From Calliopum simillimum (Eukaryota > Arthropoda > Insecta > Diptera > Lauxaniidae): a DNA stretch of 64,000 nt. Positions 11,501-21,717 of this stretch are shown here, piece by piece. Each line of letters starts with the position of its first letter. Position 1 is the first letter of the stretch. The stretch is taken from NCBI GenBank assembly GCA_951812925.1, contig OX638368.1, forward strand, positions 83,806,909 to 83,870,908. Direction: 5' to 3'. Under the pieces are notes generated by a model, which saw only the letters and a list, made by a program, of their open reading frames with translations, made no database searches and was not told where the DNA came from. Position numbers and translations under genes: made by a program.

Positions 11501-12311
11501 TACTGTACATGTATAAGAAAAATGAAAAGTTGTTTTGCCAAGAACTAAAAACCACCTTTTCTGCAAAAAACAAATACGATATACAACTTCCTATAAAATT
11601 AAATTGAAGACCTTGCTGCATAAGTATAAAGCTCCATTTTTTGGTGTATCCTTATCCCTTGATTCGGAAGAAAAGAAGATTGGTATAAGGATTGAAAGAT
11701 GCGATCCAGTAGTCTAGCTTCATAAGGATATTAGACATAAAAATTCAATAATTGCATGTTCTTGGAACATGGAATATAATTTTTGTATCATTAAAAGCAC
11801 TTAAAACAGTAGAATAACATGATTTAAGTGAGAGAAATACATAAAATATTACAAGATTGCATCCCCTTTCATCTTGCACCTTCGAAAGCGAAATTCACAT
11901 TTATGTTTTCAACTATTTGACCATTTTTAACCATTTCTTTACATAATCTAGAACTTTGTTTAAGTATTCATATATACCCTTTATACAGCGTCGACGATCC
12001 ACACTAGGCACGTAATTCTCAGCACAGTAGCAGATGTCTTGCTTATCGTCGCATTCAGCGTTTGGCTGGCTGCAGGGGCAAGCTCCACCGATGACGTTGC
12101 TATGTTTCATGTCCTGTGAAAATAATTTATTACAGAAATAAGCTTAACTTTAAATAAATACTTCACACTTTTGGTTCACATTTTATCCGCTCCCCAGTGC
12201 CTATTTGAATGCATTGACAATAACTTTCTACACAGATTACATCGATGCCAGGTTGATATTTTTTCAATTGACTGCAATGCGAATCCTGTAGACATGTTAA
12301 TTCCAGTAAAT
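5382..12311 (-). CDS. Cysteine-rich EB/EGF-like extracellular protein, five exons, 5' end missing
   Basis: Five minus-strand exons (12311-12169, 12113-11978, 8845-8690, 5984-5676, 5596-5382) are bounded by AG/GT sites whose phases match at every junction (phase 0 at the first, phase 1 at the others). They join into about 319 residues with no stop until TGA at 5384-5382. The product is a run of short cysteine-rich modules with C-x(5)-C and CxC spacing and several N-x-S/T sites, as in EB-module or EGF-like extracellular proteins. It ends in a hydrophobic stretch (SSGVAALLPGVLSFGIFVSA) that is either a GPI-anchor signal or a membrane segment. The signal peptide and start codon must lie on exons upstream of 12311 that I could not identify. 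The introns are filled with transposons. The ligand is unknown and I cannot name an orthologue. Confidence 0.75.
5676..5984 (-). CDS. EB/EGF-like protein, exon
   Basis: The acceptor is TTGCTTTTAG before 5984 and the donor is GTGG|GTAAGT at 5675. It carries two modules: SCLNDSQCYEFDSVAVC to CLCPPQF, and KCNVQQQCQRKLGPGGIC to CICDEKYY. Phase 1-1. This is the clearest coding exon of the gene. Confidence 0.85.
5985..6639. repeat. Intron sequence with a fragment of the 43811 foldback family
   Basis: The stretch 6365-6480 (AATCTAATTTTGTTGAACATG, then ACCGATTTTGATCCGAC) matches the end of the element at 43811-45973. The rest of this intron part holds nothing I recognise. Confidence 0.5.
6803..8330 (+). 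pseudogene. mariner transposase, broken
   Basis: The N-terminal helix-turn-helix part includes WFRRFQTGNFSVEDEPRE and is cut by the hAT MITE after CRPNL. It resumes after the insertion with KIDEDPRLTQENIAELLG and NAMAVSRILK. A third block near 7970-8130, with stops, reads VYFTREKVVAAIPLEKGHTV and WYTETCLPKFFQ, as in mariner. The C-terminal block near 8240-8310 (FSKWIYRPLKCIKINGDYVE) matches the usual end. The catalytic region between these blocks is largely lost. It is non-functional because of the insertion, stops and frame changes. Confidence 0.8.
7017..7645. mobile_element. hAT-type MITE inserted in mariner transposase
   Basis: The ends are CAAGGGTGTCAGCG and, inverted, CAAGGTTGTCAGCG. 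A perfect 8-bp duplication GTTTAGGC lies at 7009-7016 and 7646-7653. An 8-bp duplication is the hAT signature. The 629-bp interior is rich in CAACAA/TTGTTG tracts and has no transposase. Confidence 0.85.
8478..8646. repeat. Shared MITE core (AAAGTAATGTCAT family), copy 1
   Basis: The block opens AAAAGTAATGTCATACACA and closes with an inverted ATGACATTACTTTTG, with CATCAAGTAAACTTT and CCCAATTT inside. The same core recurs in the elements at 10769-11500, 42101-42349 and 55311-55550. Confidence 0.6.
8690..8845 (-). CDS. EB/EGF-like protein, exon
   Basis: The acceptor is TATTTGCAG before 8845 and the donor is AATG|GTGAGTTT. It encodes one full module, with LGAACEMDDQCTTPKVGN and RRCQCSEGFAENGSECLAI. 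It is a symmetrical phase 1-1 exon, as expected for a modular extracellular protein. Confidence 0.8.
9070..9420. repeat. GAGTGGTCC-family fragment
   Basis: It starts with GAGTGGTCCAACTTAG, like the end of the 19232-23264 element. It then runs through AAAAACACCGTTTTCGCTAT and AGTCAAGGTTACTTTCAGCC, which recur at 19890-20270. The right end was not found, so this is a one-ended relic. Confidence 0.55.
9995..10690. repeat. Repeat with TATCAAAATGATATC palindromes and an internal tandem duplication
   Basis: Many copies of GTATATCAAAATGATATC and inverse forms lie at 10065-10230 and 10590-10680. GACCCGATCAA at 10023 and TTGATCGGGTC at 10634 are inverted. The interior contains two direct copies of a block of about 140 bp, GAGCAGCCAATTTTAGT through CGACACT...TTTGCTGCATGC, at about 10265-10375 and 10405-10520. 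Confidence 0.55.
10769..11500. mobile_element. Foldback MITE, ends GGGTGGGCC, TA target duplication
   Basis: GGGTGGGCC opens the element and its complement closes it, each flanked by TA. The arms are long: GTGAAAGTTCATTCAATTC and AAGGAACTATACCTCTG on the left return inverted on the right, and a third partial copy lies at 11040-11115. The middle contains the AAAGTAATGTCAT core twice. There is no coding capacity. Confidence 0.7.
11978..12113 (-). CDS. EB/EGF-like protein, exon
   Basis: The acceptor is TTTTCACAG before 12113 and the donor is AAGG|GTATATATG at 11977. It encodes GGACPCSQPNAECDDKQDIC and then CYCAENYVPS, a typical EGF/EB cysteine pattern. Phase 0 in, phase 1 out. Confidence 0.75.
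12169..12311 (-). CDS. EB/EGF-like protein, most 5' exon visible
   Basis: The acceptor is ATGTAG before 12311 and the donor is AAA|GTGTGAAG at 12168. It adds two bases and 47 codons, including ELTCLQDSHCSQLKKYQPG and VICVESYCQCIQ. The entry phase (two bases) means another coding exon lies upstream. The donor is the weakest of the set. Confidence 0.65.
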
Positions 12312-12939
12312 CTACATAATTTAGTAAGAATTATAAATTACTTTAGTCAAAAATATTTATTTTTTCTTAAATTTTTTTTACGTCTTTATTAACAAGTTCG
12401 ATACCTTCACAAAAACACAAATTTATTGAGATTATCAATAAATATGACATAAATAAAAGAAACTTTAAATTTCTCATATTTTATTTTAAATTAATTTAGT
12501 TAAGGTTAACTGTGTTACTGGAGCAATGAAACCGTTAATTTTTCTTTAGTATGTATACATATGTAAATATGTGCATATATATATTCCTACCCAGAAAACA
12601 TTTTGAACAGCGAAATTCAGTCACCGTGGAAATCATACTTTTATCTCGGGCTATTGTTTGTTCGGAAAAACTGTCCGGTGGAGCGGAGACGTTTAAAAGA
12701 ATCCGCATATTACTCCCTAATATGAGTCCGCCGACTGACTCCCCAGGATGAATCTGCGGACTCCTCAAGGTGGTTTTTATATGTTTAGTCGTAAAAAATA
12801 AAATAAGAGAATTTTGTTATTCTCGCAGTTGTAAATTCGTACTAAAGAAACAATGGAAGATTCAAAGGTCTTCCAAATGTTTGCTGGGTATACATGAATC
12901 AATCATACTAATTGTCATGTTGACCTTACAGGTAAAAAA
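12312..12939. other. No recognised feature upstream of the EB/EGF-like exons
   Basis: I looked here for a signal-peptide exon on the minus strand and found none. The moderately GC-rich part 12590-12780 is open on both strands but shows no domain. Confidence 0.35.
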
Positions 12940-13385
12940 AGTCAACTATACACCATTGAATCCGAATTATTTTTGCAAAGCAATTGCGAAAATTTTTTTT
13001 TTTAATTTTTGCCGAACCTAGGGGTCGCGCACTAACATTTTTCGTCATATCTTCGGCATTTACTGTCTGATCTAAAAGTAAACATGATATATCAATACTT
13101 ATGTCTTAAGGGGACTGAGAGTCAGTACTACTAAGATGATCTCTGACGTCTGATTTGCTGACCTAAGGGTGGTACATTAGTATGGTAGAAAGCGAGATGT
13201 GGTGGGTAAGTACTGTAACGGGATACTTGATGTCAATGAAGTCCAGAGCAAAAAAAAAATAAGGTCTTCTTGAAACATAAAAATTGATAAATCATATTTT
13301 AAGATCGGACAGTAAATGCCGAAGATATGATGCAAAATGCAAAAATGCTTCGGATTCAATGATGTTCGGTGGACGTTTTTTTTTT
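12940..13385. repeat. Imperfect inverted repeat
   Basis: CATTGAATCCGAA and TCATATCTTCGGCATTTACTG on the left are matched by their complements at 13315-13365. The arms are about 130 bp, with about 170 bp between. It is probably a decayed foldback element. Confidence 0.5.
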
Positions 13386-13664
13386 GGTACGGTCCAATGT
13401 ATATGGAATCAAAACTGGTTCTAGTCCTTTGAAAAAATGTATGCTCTCTGCAAATCACGAGTGTTCAGAACATGTTTCAAGTCTTATGTTGCATCATTTT
13501 GGATATTTGTATAGGCAAAATTGAGTTAAGTCAAAAGTAACATGCGAAAACTAAATTCCATAAAACGAAATACAAATAGTAATTTGTAACTAACTTTTTG
13601 ATGTTGAATTCAAATCCGTTAACGGAATTGCTCAGAACTTTGAGATATACTAACCTAAAAATTA

Positions 13665-13948
13665 CACAGGCCCACAAAAAAAAAGTACCATGCGCGAAAG
13701 ATCAGACCACCTGAACTTTATGTTTTCGGGGTCGCTGAATCCGAATATGGTGCCAGATTAGCGAAGTTGGTTCGCGTTTTTTCAGAAACCAGCAAAAATC
13801 AGTAATTTTCAGCATTATTGTTGATTTCTGAAAAAACGCGAACCAACTTCGCTATTCTGGCACCATATTCGGATTCAGCGACCCCGAAAACATAAAGTTC
13901 AGGTGGTCTGTTCTTTCGCGCATGGTACTTTTTTTTTTGTGGCCTGTG
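13665..13948. mobile_element. Near-perfect hairpin MITE, CACAG ends, TTA target duplication
   Basis: The whole 284 bp folds on itself with few mismatches. It starts CACAGGCCCACAAAAAAA and ends with the complement. The arms include TCGCTGAATCCGAATATGG and GAACCAACTTCGCTA. Direct TTA lies at 13662-13664 and 13949-13951. The high arm identity suggests recent formation. Confidence 0.8.
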
Positions 13949-14017
13949 TTATCTAAATATAAGAATTTCCGTGATTTTTTGCTACTTTTGAGGTTATGTA
14001 ACAAGACGTTGTAACAA

Positions 14018-14926
14018 CACAGGTTTACAAAAAAAAAAATGTCATGGTGTTTTGACCAGATTATGTGTTTCTTAGGGACTTTGACGTCCTGAATCCGAAT
14101 CCCGGGTCCGTTTTTTTTCCAGAACGTCTGGGAAAAATTATTTTAAGGTCATATGGAGGTCATGAATTAGCCCTATGCTCCTCCTAGGAGTTAAAGGGGA
14201 ATACATACATACATATGGAGGTCATGTGTCGTTTAGTGATAAATTCACTAAAATTCTGAAACTAATTTTTTATCATTGAGTCCTTAGTCCTTTAAAAGAA
14301 TATGTGATCAAAAAGGGTATCTCGCACCTATTTTCGGAGACATAGCCATCGGAAGATCCGTATATATCTTCTATGAAAACCGCTATAAGTTGGGAACCCC
14401 TAGATAGATTTGTAAAATATTGGTGTCATATGAAAGGTATTTTGACAGCCTATAAAAATATTTTGAGCATATTTTCAATTGGATTCATAGTTTTCGAGAT
14501 ATGAGCTTTTTTGAAATTTTGTGAAATTTTTCAATTACAACAACAAATAAATCAACAACACCAACAACAACAAAATACCTTTCATATGACACCAACATTT
14601 TCTAAATCCATCCAGGAGCTCCCAACCTATAGCGGTTTTCATAGAAGATATATATTCTGATCTTCCGATGGCTATATCTCCGAAACTAGGTCCGAAATAC
14701 GCTTTTTGATCACATATTCTTTTTAAGACCTAAGAGCTCAATGATTAAAAATTAGTTTCAGAATTTTAACGAATTTATCACTAAACGACACATGAACCCC
14801 ATTTTGAGCTTCATATGACCTTGAAATCTCTTTTCTCAGACGTTCTGGAAAGGACGTCAAAGTCCCTAGGAAACACATAGTCTGGTCAAAACGCCAGGAC
14901 ATTTTTTTTTTTTTTTGTAAACCTGT
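14018..14926. mobile_element. Foldback element, CACAG ends
   Basis: It starts CACAGGTTTACAAAAAA and ends with the complement, followed by TAA. The arms pair over about 320 bp: GGACTTTGACGTCC, CCGATGGCTATGTC-like blocks and TCATATGACACCAA-like blocks return inverted. Near the left end, 14085-14100, is TCCTGAATCCGAATCCC, a variant of the shared internal motif. Simple CAA repeats sit at 14540-14570. Confidence 0.7.
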
Positions 14927-15059
14927 GTAATTGGTCATAAAATCCGTTATGTAAGGTGAAAGTACTAATCTTTATCTACAAAAGTCGTTTTAAGCTTTGT
15001 CGATATTTTTTTTCGACGAACTATCCTTATCATAGAATTTAAAAATTAACAAAAACTAG

Positions 15060-15425
15060 GGTTTTGACTACTTTGGAGGCTACATAGAGAAGGCACGGAA
15101 TTTTACTGCTCTTTTGTACCAACTGAATTAGTTCTATTCCTCGTCTTCAAAATCAGTCATCGAGTGGTCATCTATGAATTTTCCCCACTACTTTACAACT
15201 ATTATAAGCACACTAATTTTTTTTCTTAAGTGTACTCCTTATTTTGGCATAACGTTTTTCAATTTCATGGTGTCATATTAAAGAGCTCATAACTTTGCAA
15301 AGAAAAATCATAGATGACCACTCGAAAGCTCATTTTGAAGACAAGAAATGGTACTAAGTTATGCAGTTTAGTATAAAAGAGCAGAAAATTTCGTGCATTA
15401 CCTATGTAGCAGGGGTTGAAATAAG
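15060..15425. repeat. Inverted repeat element, about 365 bp
   Basis: GGCTACATAGAGAAGGCACG, TGCTCTTTTGTAC and GAGTGGTCATCTATGA on the left are matched by complements at 15300-15410. The exact ends and the target duplication are not clear. Confidence 0.6.
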
Positions 15426-16490
15426 AAAAAGTTATTACTGCAGTTTTTTTTTGTTTTTATTTGAAATTTTTAGCAAAATTTTTTTAATGTCTTATTCAAG
15501 TGATTAATATTAAATAACAGATATCATGGCAATGGTTCAATTTAAAATTGAAAATTTATAGCGAAATTTTCTTCGAATGCATTTATAAAAATATGTTTAA
15601 AGTAGAGTTGCCGAGATCTTATTGTGGTTGCTACATTTTTGCCCAGATTAGTGAGGTTATACAACTAAAACAACGGTTATAAGCGAAATAAAATGAGTAT
15701 TTAGTTTCAACGATTAACGCAAAACAAAGTACAGTGAAAGTCGCTTATAACGACGGCCAAGGGACCGCGCAAAACCGGTCGCTTTAACCGGCGGTTGTTA
15801 TATCCGATATTAACGCAAATAATTAAAATAAAAAACAGTGTTTGCATTTGCTATCAATTTTATTAAACTAACGTACTCAATGCAATTCTTTACAAACAAA
15901 ACTGAATTAACCCTTTTTTGCATGCAGTAAATACATCACGCCTTGTTTGAACTAGGTTTTACGTCGATGTCGTCCCATTCCATGTTTTTTTATGCAAAGT
16001 TATTCACTGGAGTCCAAATATACAGAAAAAGTTTTTTAAAATCGGTCAACGAGTTAATCGATTTTCAGAGTTGAATTTCAGTTACCAAATGGTCTTAACA
16101 TTGATTCCGAATCCAAAAAGAAAAAAAAGGTTTGCCAAAAATAATCTAAGAAACTAAAGTATGCAGTTCTTTTCCCAGACTCAAAAATGGTTTTTTCGAA
16201 AATTCTACCTGATCGCGTTAAAGAAATATTGTGTTTTTCAATATCTTGTCTGGTTTTCGAGAAATCTTAACCTTAAAGTTTGGTTTTTCGAGATTTTTGT
16301 GGATATAATCACATTTTTAAATCTCTCCTTTTGAGGCCAGATTTGGATTCAACATTGTAATTTACATTGAAAATTAATTTTTTTGTTTTTGTTTGTTGCT
16401 AATTTAAAAAATTTTATTTCAATGAATGATTTGATAATCGAGCCTGAGTCCAATCACTGCAATGTATATTTATAAAAACTAGATTTTTTT
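15426..16490. other. Intergenic sequence upstream of the H1 variant; one possible transposon end
   Basis: At 15732-15812 the words CAGTGAAAGTCGCTTATAACG and CGGTCGCTTTAACCGGCGG resemble the end of a Tigger/pogo-like transposon, but no partner end was found. A polypyrimidine tract and TTTTTTTACAG at 16484-16494 could be the acceptor of a 5' UTR intron of the H1 variant. Otherwise nothing is recognised. Confidence 0.3.
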
Positions 16491-16596
16491 TACAGTGTAT
16501 GCTGGAATTCACCGTTTATCCACTAACTGTATAAATGTACATATATGTTCTTTGAATCAAGAACATAAAAAGCTCTTCAGTTTTTCAGTCGTCACA

Positions 16597-16917
16597 ATGC
16601 CGCCGATAGCAGCACCGACATCGGAAATATCAAAATCAAAACCATCAACTGAAAAAATGGTTACAACGGCAATCAAGAGCCTTAATGAGCGGACTGGTTC
16701 TTCTGTTCAGGCTATCACGAAATTCATTGTTTCCAACTTTAACAGTATTGATGAGAAAAAAACTAGAACATTTATTAAAAAATACTTGAAAAAAGCGGTG
16801 AACGATGGTACACTCGTTCAGACCAGAGGTACAGGAGCAACTGGATCATTTAAAATTTCCGAAAATGCAATAAAGGCAAAAGCGGCCGAGTTGAAACTTA
16901 AAAACAAAAATAAAAAG
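16597..16917 (+). CDS. H1 variant, exon 1 (globular domain)
   Basis: 107 codons, from ATG to AAAAAG|GTAATA. It contains the complete H15 fold. Upstream, 16495-16596 stays open in frame but begins at a likely splice acceptor, so I treat it as 5' UTR. Confidence 0.85.
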
Positions 16918-17479
16918 GTAATAAAAGAAAATATCAATTCAAAAATTTTTTAAAAATTTATTAAAAATACAAGGATTTAATATGCTTGTTATTTTTTTCT
17001 TTGTTTTATTAAAGTCGCTTACTGAAACTACCAAAAAGCAAACTCAATTTGATGGACAAAAAAAAATTCAGAAAAAGAACCTGAAAAACACTGAAAAAAA
17101 GATTATAAAAAATGATAAAAAGGAGCCAAAATTAACAAAATCAGTAAAGCCTAAAGAAATTCAAGTTGTCGCTAAACTTAGCAAGTTGTCGGTGGAAGAA
17201 AATTCTGCGGATGAACTAGCCGCATCCGATGTGGAAAACAACAACATTACTTTAAAGGGTGCTGCAAAAAGTAAAAATCAGGCAACGAAATTGGTGCGTA
17301 AGTCGATAAGCATATTAAATACAGCAGCGCAACGCAAAATTAAACCCACCAAAAAGGATAAAACTGAGCTTGCAGAACCGACCGCTGAAGTTAAAACTGC
17401 AAGCGCTGAGGCTGAGAGTGAAGCAAATCCTTTAGTCCCCGCAAAAATTAAACGCAAAAAGATTGTTAAAGCAAAATAG
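16597..17479 (+). CDS. Linker histone H1 variant with an intron
   Basis: Linker histones bind nucleosomal entry/exit DNA and compact chromatin in the nucleus. The protein has 261 residues: a short N-tail rich in P/S/K, a winged-helix H15 domain at about residues 20-95 (MVTTAIKSLNERTGSSVQAI, FIKKYLKKAV, LVQTRGTGATGSFKIS), and a long lysine-rich C-tail with a small acidic patch (SVEENSADELAASD). The start at 16597 is in good context (CACAATGC). Exon 1 is 16597-16917 and exon 2 is 17015-17479; the 97-bp intron (GTAATAAAA to TTATTAAAG) is phase 0, just after the globular domain. Replication-dependent H1 genes lack introns and end in a stem-loop; none is visible here, so this is probably a replication-independent or germline variant. 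Whether it is the BigH1 orthologue cannot be decided. Confidence 0.85.
17015..17479 (+). CDS. H1 variant, exon 2 (C-terminal tail)
   Basis: 154 codons and TAG, opening after TTTTATTAAAG. It is strongly basic and ends KIKRKKIVKAK. It is frame-compatible with exon 1 in phase 0. Confidence 0.8.
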   Translation, partial: SLTETTKKQTQFDGQKKIQKKNLKNTEKKIIKNDKKEPKLTKSVKPKEIQVVAKLSKLSVEENSADELAASDVENNNITLKGAAKSKNQATKLVRKSISILNTAAQRKIKPTKKDKTELAEPTAEVKTASAEAESEANPLVPAKIKRKKIVKAK

Positions 17480-18960
17480 AATATCTTTATAATTCGTGAA
17501 TTTATATACATTTTTGTTTTAAGTGCCATTACTATTGTATTTATTAATTTTAATTACTCATTTTATACATGTTAGATGTAAATACTATTATTTATTACAG
17601 TTTGCGGTGATTTCAAATCTGAAGGAATTATTTAAATCGGTCTGGCAGATTTATTTCAAAAATTAATAATCCGACATGGCTCATTTTGTTCGTAATTAAA
17701 TTTAGAACAAAACCAACAGTTTAGTTTTTTCCAGTCCTTCCCCAAAACTTTTTAAATCCCCCATGAACCCCAATAATCTGATAAATTCAATAAAACTGTT
17801 TAAAAATACTTGAAAAGTGGTGTTCGAGGTCGCTGAATCGAAATATGATGTTAAAGAATAGAAAAACAAAAACCAAAATGGCGCCCAAAAAACTGTGAAT
17901 ATCCCCATTTATTGCACCCAACAAGAAAAAAATCGTTGTAGTGGAGTGAATCAATTTATATGGTCGAGGTGGGATTTTATTTTTTATATTATAAAAAGTA
18001 AAGTTTACCTAAAACTTTTTTGTGTTTCAGATTTGTTTATTATTTAAACAATAACTATAAAAAGTTAATGCAACATTAAATTACGAATATTTGTAACATT
18101 TTGCAAACCATTTTTTCTAGACTAATTTCATGTCGCTGAACACGTAAAACGCAATTAATTTTTATTTCCTTGGGGTCGTTCCCGAGTTAGTCGAAAATTT
18201 ATTTTTTCGAGGTGATAGCTCATGATCTATTTTATTTTCCACGCTTTCGAAGAGAAACTAATTGTGCTTCTTACAAGTATACCAATGATTAACGATCCGA
18301 ACAAAATTGTTATACTTAGTACGAGATCCGGCAGTAAAAAAACGTATAGATATACTTTTTAATTAAAATCCAATTTTTACATATATTTAGGAATGGGGGA
18401 ATATATTTTTGCCGGGTTGCCTATAAAAATGTGGTCACTAGTATTTCCAAATTGCGATAACTTATGAACCGTGAGTCTCACGGGGAAAAGTGCCGAGATC
18501 TTTTTATGGGTTATATGTATAAAAAAAAATTTACCGTTTGGGAGTTATTTATTAAAAATTGATATTTTTACGTTTATTGTTTATTGCGATTTTCGTTTCA
18601 TAATTTGTACTGAGGTTTTAGATTCGCTATAACTTCTTTAATTTCAACAATTTGAGGAAACTTCGTGGGGATAAATTTTATGATTTTTTTATGGGCTTCA
18701 ATTTTATGAAGTGTCCTTGGTACCTTATGGTGGTAGAAACTGAGATAATAATTACAACTAGTCGAAAAAAAACATTTGAGATAAATTACTTCAATGAATG
18801 AAATATAGACCACATCGAGACATTTAACCCTTTAACTGTTTAGTTTTGTTTCGAAAAACTTTTTCTGCCTGCTTAGTTATTTTCCATCGAAGACGAGTAT
18901 ACTCGACATAAACAGAGTAAAAGTTGCGTGTTGGTTTTTTAAAAAAATTTATATTTTTAT
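17480..18960. repeat. Region containing one arm of the 43811 foldback family
   Basis: From about 17670 to 18340 the sequence matches one arm of the 43811-45973 element: GGCTCATTTTGTTCGTAAT, then TTTTTTCCAGTCCTTCCCC, then CGCTGAATCGAAATATGATG and CGTTCCCGAGTTA. Only one arm is present, so this is a truncated copy. 18350-18960 shows nothing else recognisable. Confidence 0.6.
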
Positions 18961-18974
18961 TCGTTGTTAATAGG

Positions 18975-19065
18975 GATTCCAATTTTTGGACTTTTTGCGA
19001 TCCCGGGATTTCGGGATCAAAAATTTTGAATCCCGGGATCCCGGGATTTTTCGGGATTTATATGA
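18975..19065. repeat. ATCCCGGGAT palindrome cluster
   Basis: Reiterated TCCCGGGATTTCGGGATC and GAATCCCGGGATCCCGGG words form a local GC-rich palindrome cluster in otherwise AT-rich DNA. Confidence 0.6.
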
Positions 19066-19509
19066 ATTTTTTTTTCTTCCTAAATAAAACAGAATTTAGT
19101 ATTAAAAATTCCTAATATTTTGTCTTATATACCCCTACTACACCCCTATAAAGATATTTTATTTAAAAAGTGTCAAAAATATAAAGAATAATTTCTTAAA
19201 GCAGGTACATTTTATTTAGCAATTCACACTAGAGTGGTCCAAATTTTGTATGGAAAAACCAAAAGTGTTAAAAAGTCAAGGTGCGCGTGAATCCTTGGAT
19301 CCTGCTGATTACAAAAAGTGCTTTGGAACCAAAAAAAAATTGCGTTTAGATATTCCGCAACGAGCTTGAATGTAATTTTTTAGGAATATTTGAGTTTCTG
19401 AGTACTTTTTTTAATTTAAACGCTATATCTTTTGAACCAGATAAGGTATTTGGAAAAATTAGATTGCATTTTTTTAAGAATATTTTGAGCCAAATTCTGC
19501 ATTAATAAA

Positions 19510-20815
19510 AGCTAATCTATTCTTTTCCAATTTTTTAAAGCAGCACTTTAAACTTCAAAATTTGTTAATTTTTTGAGGTGTTTGCACATTTAAAAACCGA
19601 TTTTTTTCTTATTTTGCTGTAGCAAATTTTTTTTATATATTATTTTTTTAGGCATTAATTTATCTATTAACCGACTTCAAAAGCTAAGCCATAAACTTCA
19701 CTTTACTTACTAAAAACCGTTAAGTGTGATCAAATTTGGCCAAAAAAAAAAACTTTGAGTTTAAAATTTTCATGGTGAAACAGAAACAACAATAGTCATT
19801 CGCGATGTAAGCGTTCATGAAAATTCTAAATCCGGTCTCAGAATTACTCTACCTCATACGGTATTAAAGATATCCTAACCTAAAAATGCAAAAAACACCG
19901 TTTTTGCTATTTTTGAAGCTGTTATATCAAGACACAGTAACTTTCAGCATGGTACTGAAGTTAAAAGTGACAGCCTTTTCTTGAAAACCCAATTTAAATT
20001 GAATCGATATCTCTTTGTTCCTCCGAAACATCGCAAGCAGAAATAACAAAAAAACCTATTTTTCGCACTTTTTCAACTTTTTAGGTTAGAATAACTCCGA
20101 GAATAAAAAAGATATTTTGAATTTAATTTAATTTAAATTGAATTTTAAAGAAACAGACTGGCACTTTTAACCACTATACCATTTTCTGTGTTTGAAAGTA
20201 ACCTTGACTTGTAATATCACTTTAAAAAGAGCAAAAACAGTGCTTCTTATACTTTTATGTTAAAATATTTCCTTAACCGTACAAGATACAGCAATTTTGA
20301 GAATGAATTCGGAATCAGCATCAGCAAATACATCGGAAATGGCTATTTTAGTTTCTTTTTGATTTATTTATTTTTTTGGTTTCCTTAGAAGGTCTATGAA
20401 AACTATCTGTTAACCTATTTTGCCAAAAATAACATGAAGTGCCAAGGTTTCGATATTGCAAAGAATGATGTTTTACTCAGAAGATTAGGAACTAATGATT
20501 TATAAGAAAAAAGTGGTACCTTACGTCATCTCATTAAGATATCTTATTTCAATGCTTTGAAAACATTAAAATGAATTTTTTTTTAAGTCCTATTTAATTA
20601 TATTTAATTGCTTTTAGTGAGTAAAAGTGTTACTAATAGCTTGGTTGTTGAAATTATTTTAAAGATAAACTAATGCACAAAAATATAAAAATTTAAAAAA
20701 AAATTTGCTAGAGCAAAATAAGAAAAAATCTGTTCTTGAAAGTGCAAACACCTCAAAAAATTAACAAAATTTGAAGTTTAAAGTGCCGCTAAAAAAAATT
20801 GGGAAAGAGTGGATT
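19510..20815. mobile_element. Nested inverted-repeat element
   Basis: CTTCAAAATTTGTTAATTTTT, GAGGTGTTTGCAC and TTCTTATTTTGCT at 19550-19625 return inverted at 20700-20790. Inside, 19880-20270 is itself inverted-repeat-like and shares AAAAACACCGTTTTTGCTAT and TTGTTCCTCCGAAA with the 9070-9420 relic. Confidence 0.6.
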
Positions 20816-21717
20816 ATCTATTACACTGTGGAACAATTTCGAACTTTTTTTAAAACACATGAGAAAATCCAAAAAATTCTTAAAGTAGACGTTAAAAAAA
20901 AATACCCGTGTCTCGTGGTTTTTCTCCAGCACGTCACATTTTTTTTTAATCGATATTTGAAGTTTTTTTCCACTGTATATGAAAAAAACAAAAATACCGC
21001 ATTCTTGTGTTAAATCAATGAATTTAACTTATGATCCTTACATTTGAGGTGTATCATGTGTTGAGCAAACTTATGCAAGATATTGCGGGGAATATTTTTT
21101 TAGAAACTTTTAACCCTGTTTGACCCCCACATGTGGGTCATTTTTGCCCTTTTCTAAAATAGGTACAAAAATTACACCCAAAACAGGGAAATATTGAGTC
21201 AGTATGCAGTACAGAAATGTTTGCCATAAAATTTCACTAATAGTTTCTAAACACGTAAAGGTCAAAATTTGAGCCCTAAACCAAAAAAATCGTTAAAATC
21301 AATTAGGACTTTTCACATTGCATATTAATTACATCCCTGACGCGCTTACCTTAAGTTTTAAGAATTTTTCGTCTTTGGCAACCCTTAATGAAATTTTTTT
21401 GTTGGATATTTTTGCAAAATTTTTTAACCCATTGTGGCTCAGTTTTAGGAAAAGGGGTCACAAAGACCAATAAAAATAGGATATAATGGGTTAATGTATT
21501 CTAGGAAAATGATCCTTGTGATTTCGTTATGATCTTGTGAGAACAAGTTTTGTCTAAAATGTTGTTTTAGAGTTTTACAGTGGGGTGAAATTCGGAAAAT
21601 ATTTATTGTTAGAACTGCTTACTGATTTCAATGATTTTTTTGGTTTAGGGCTCAAATTTTGACCTTTATGTGCTTAAAAACTATTAGTGAAATTTTATAG
21701 CAAATATTTCTGTAGTA

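Noticed and set aside
13665..13948. A microRNA hairpin precursor
   Set aside because: The near-perfect 284-bp hairpin has TTA target duplications and transposon-like ends; it is far longer than a pre-miRNA and belongs to a foldback class.
16495..16596. An N-terminal extension of the H1 variant
   Set aside because: The frame is open, but it starts at a likely splice acceptor (TTTTTTTACAG) and is unlike H1 tails; the ATG at 16597 has better context and gives a normal H1 N-tail.
17278..17529. A minus-strand protein opposite the H1 tail
   Set aside because: It is the antisense shadow of the lysine-rich H1 exon 2 and shows no domain of its own.
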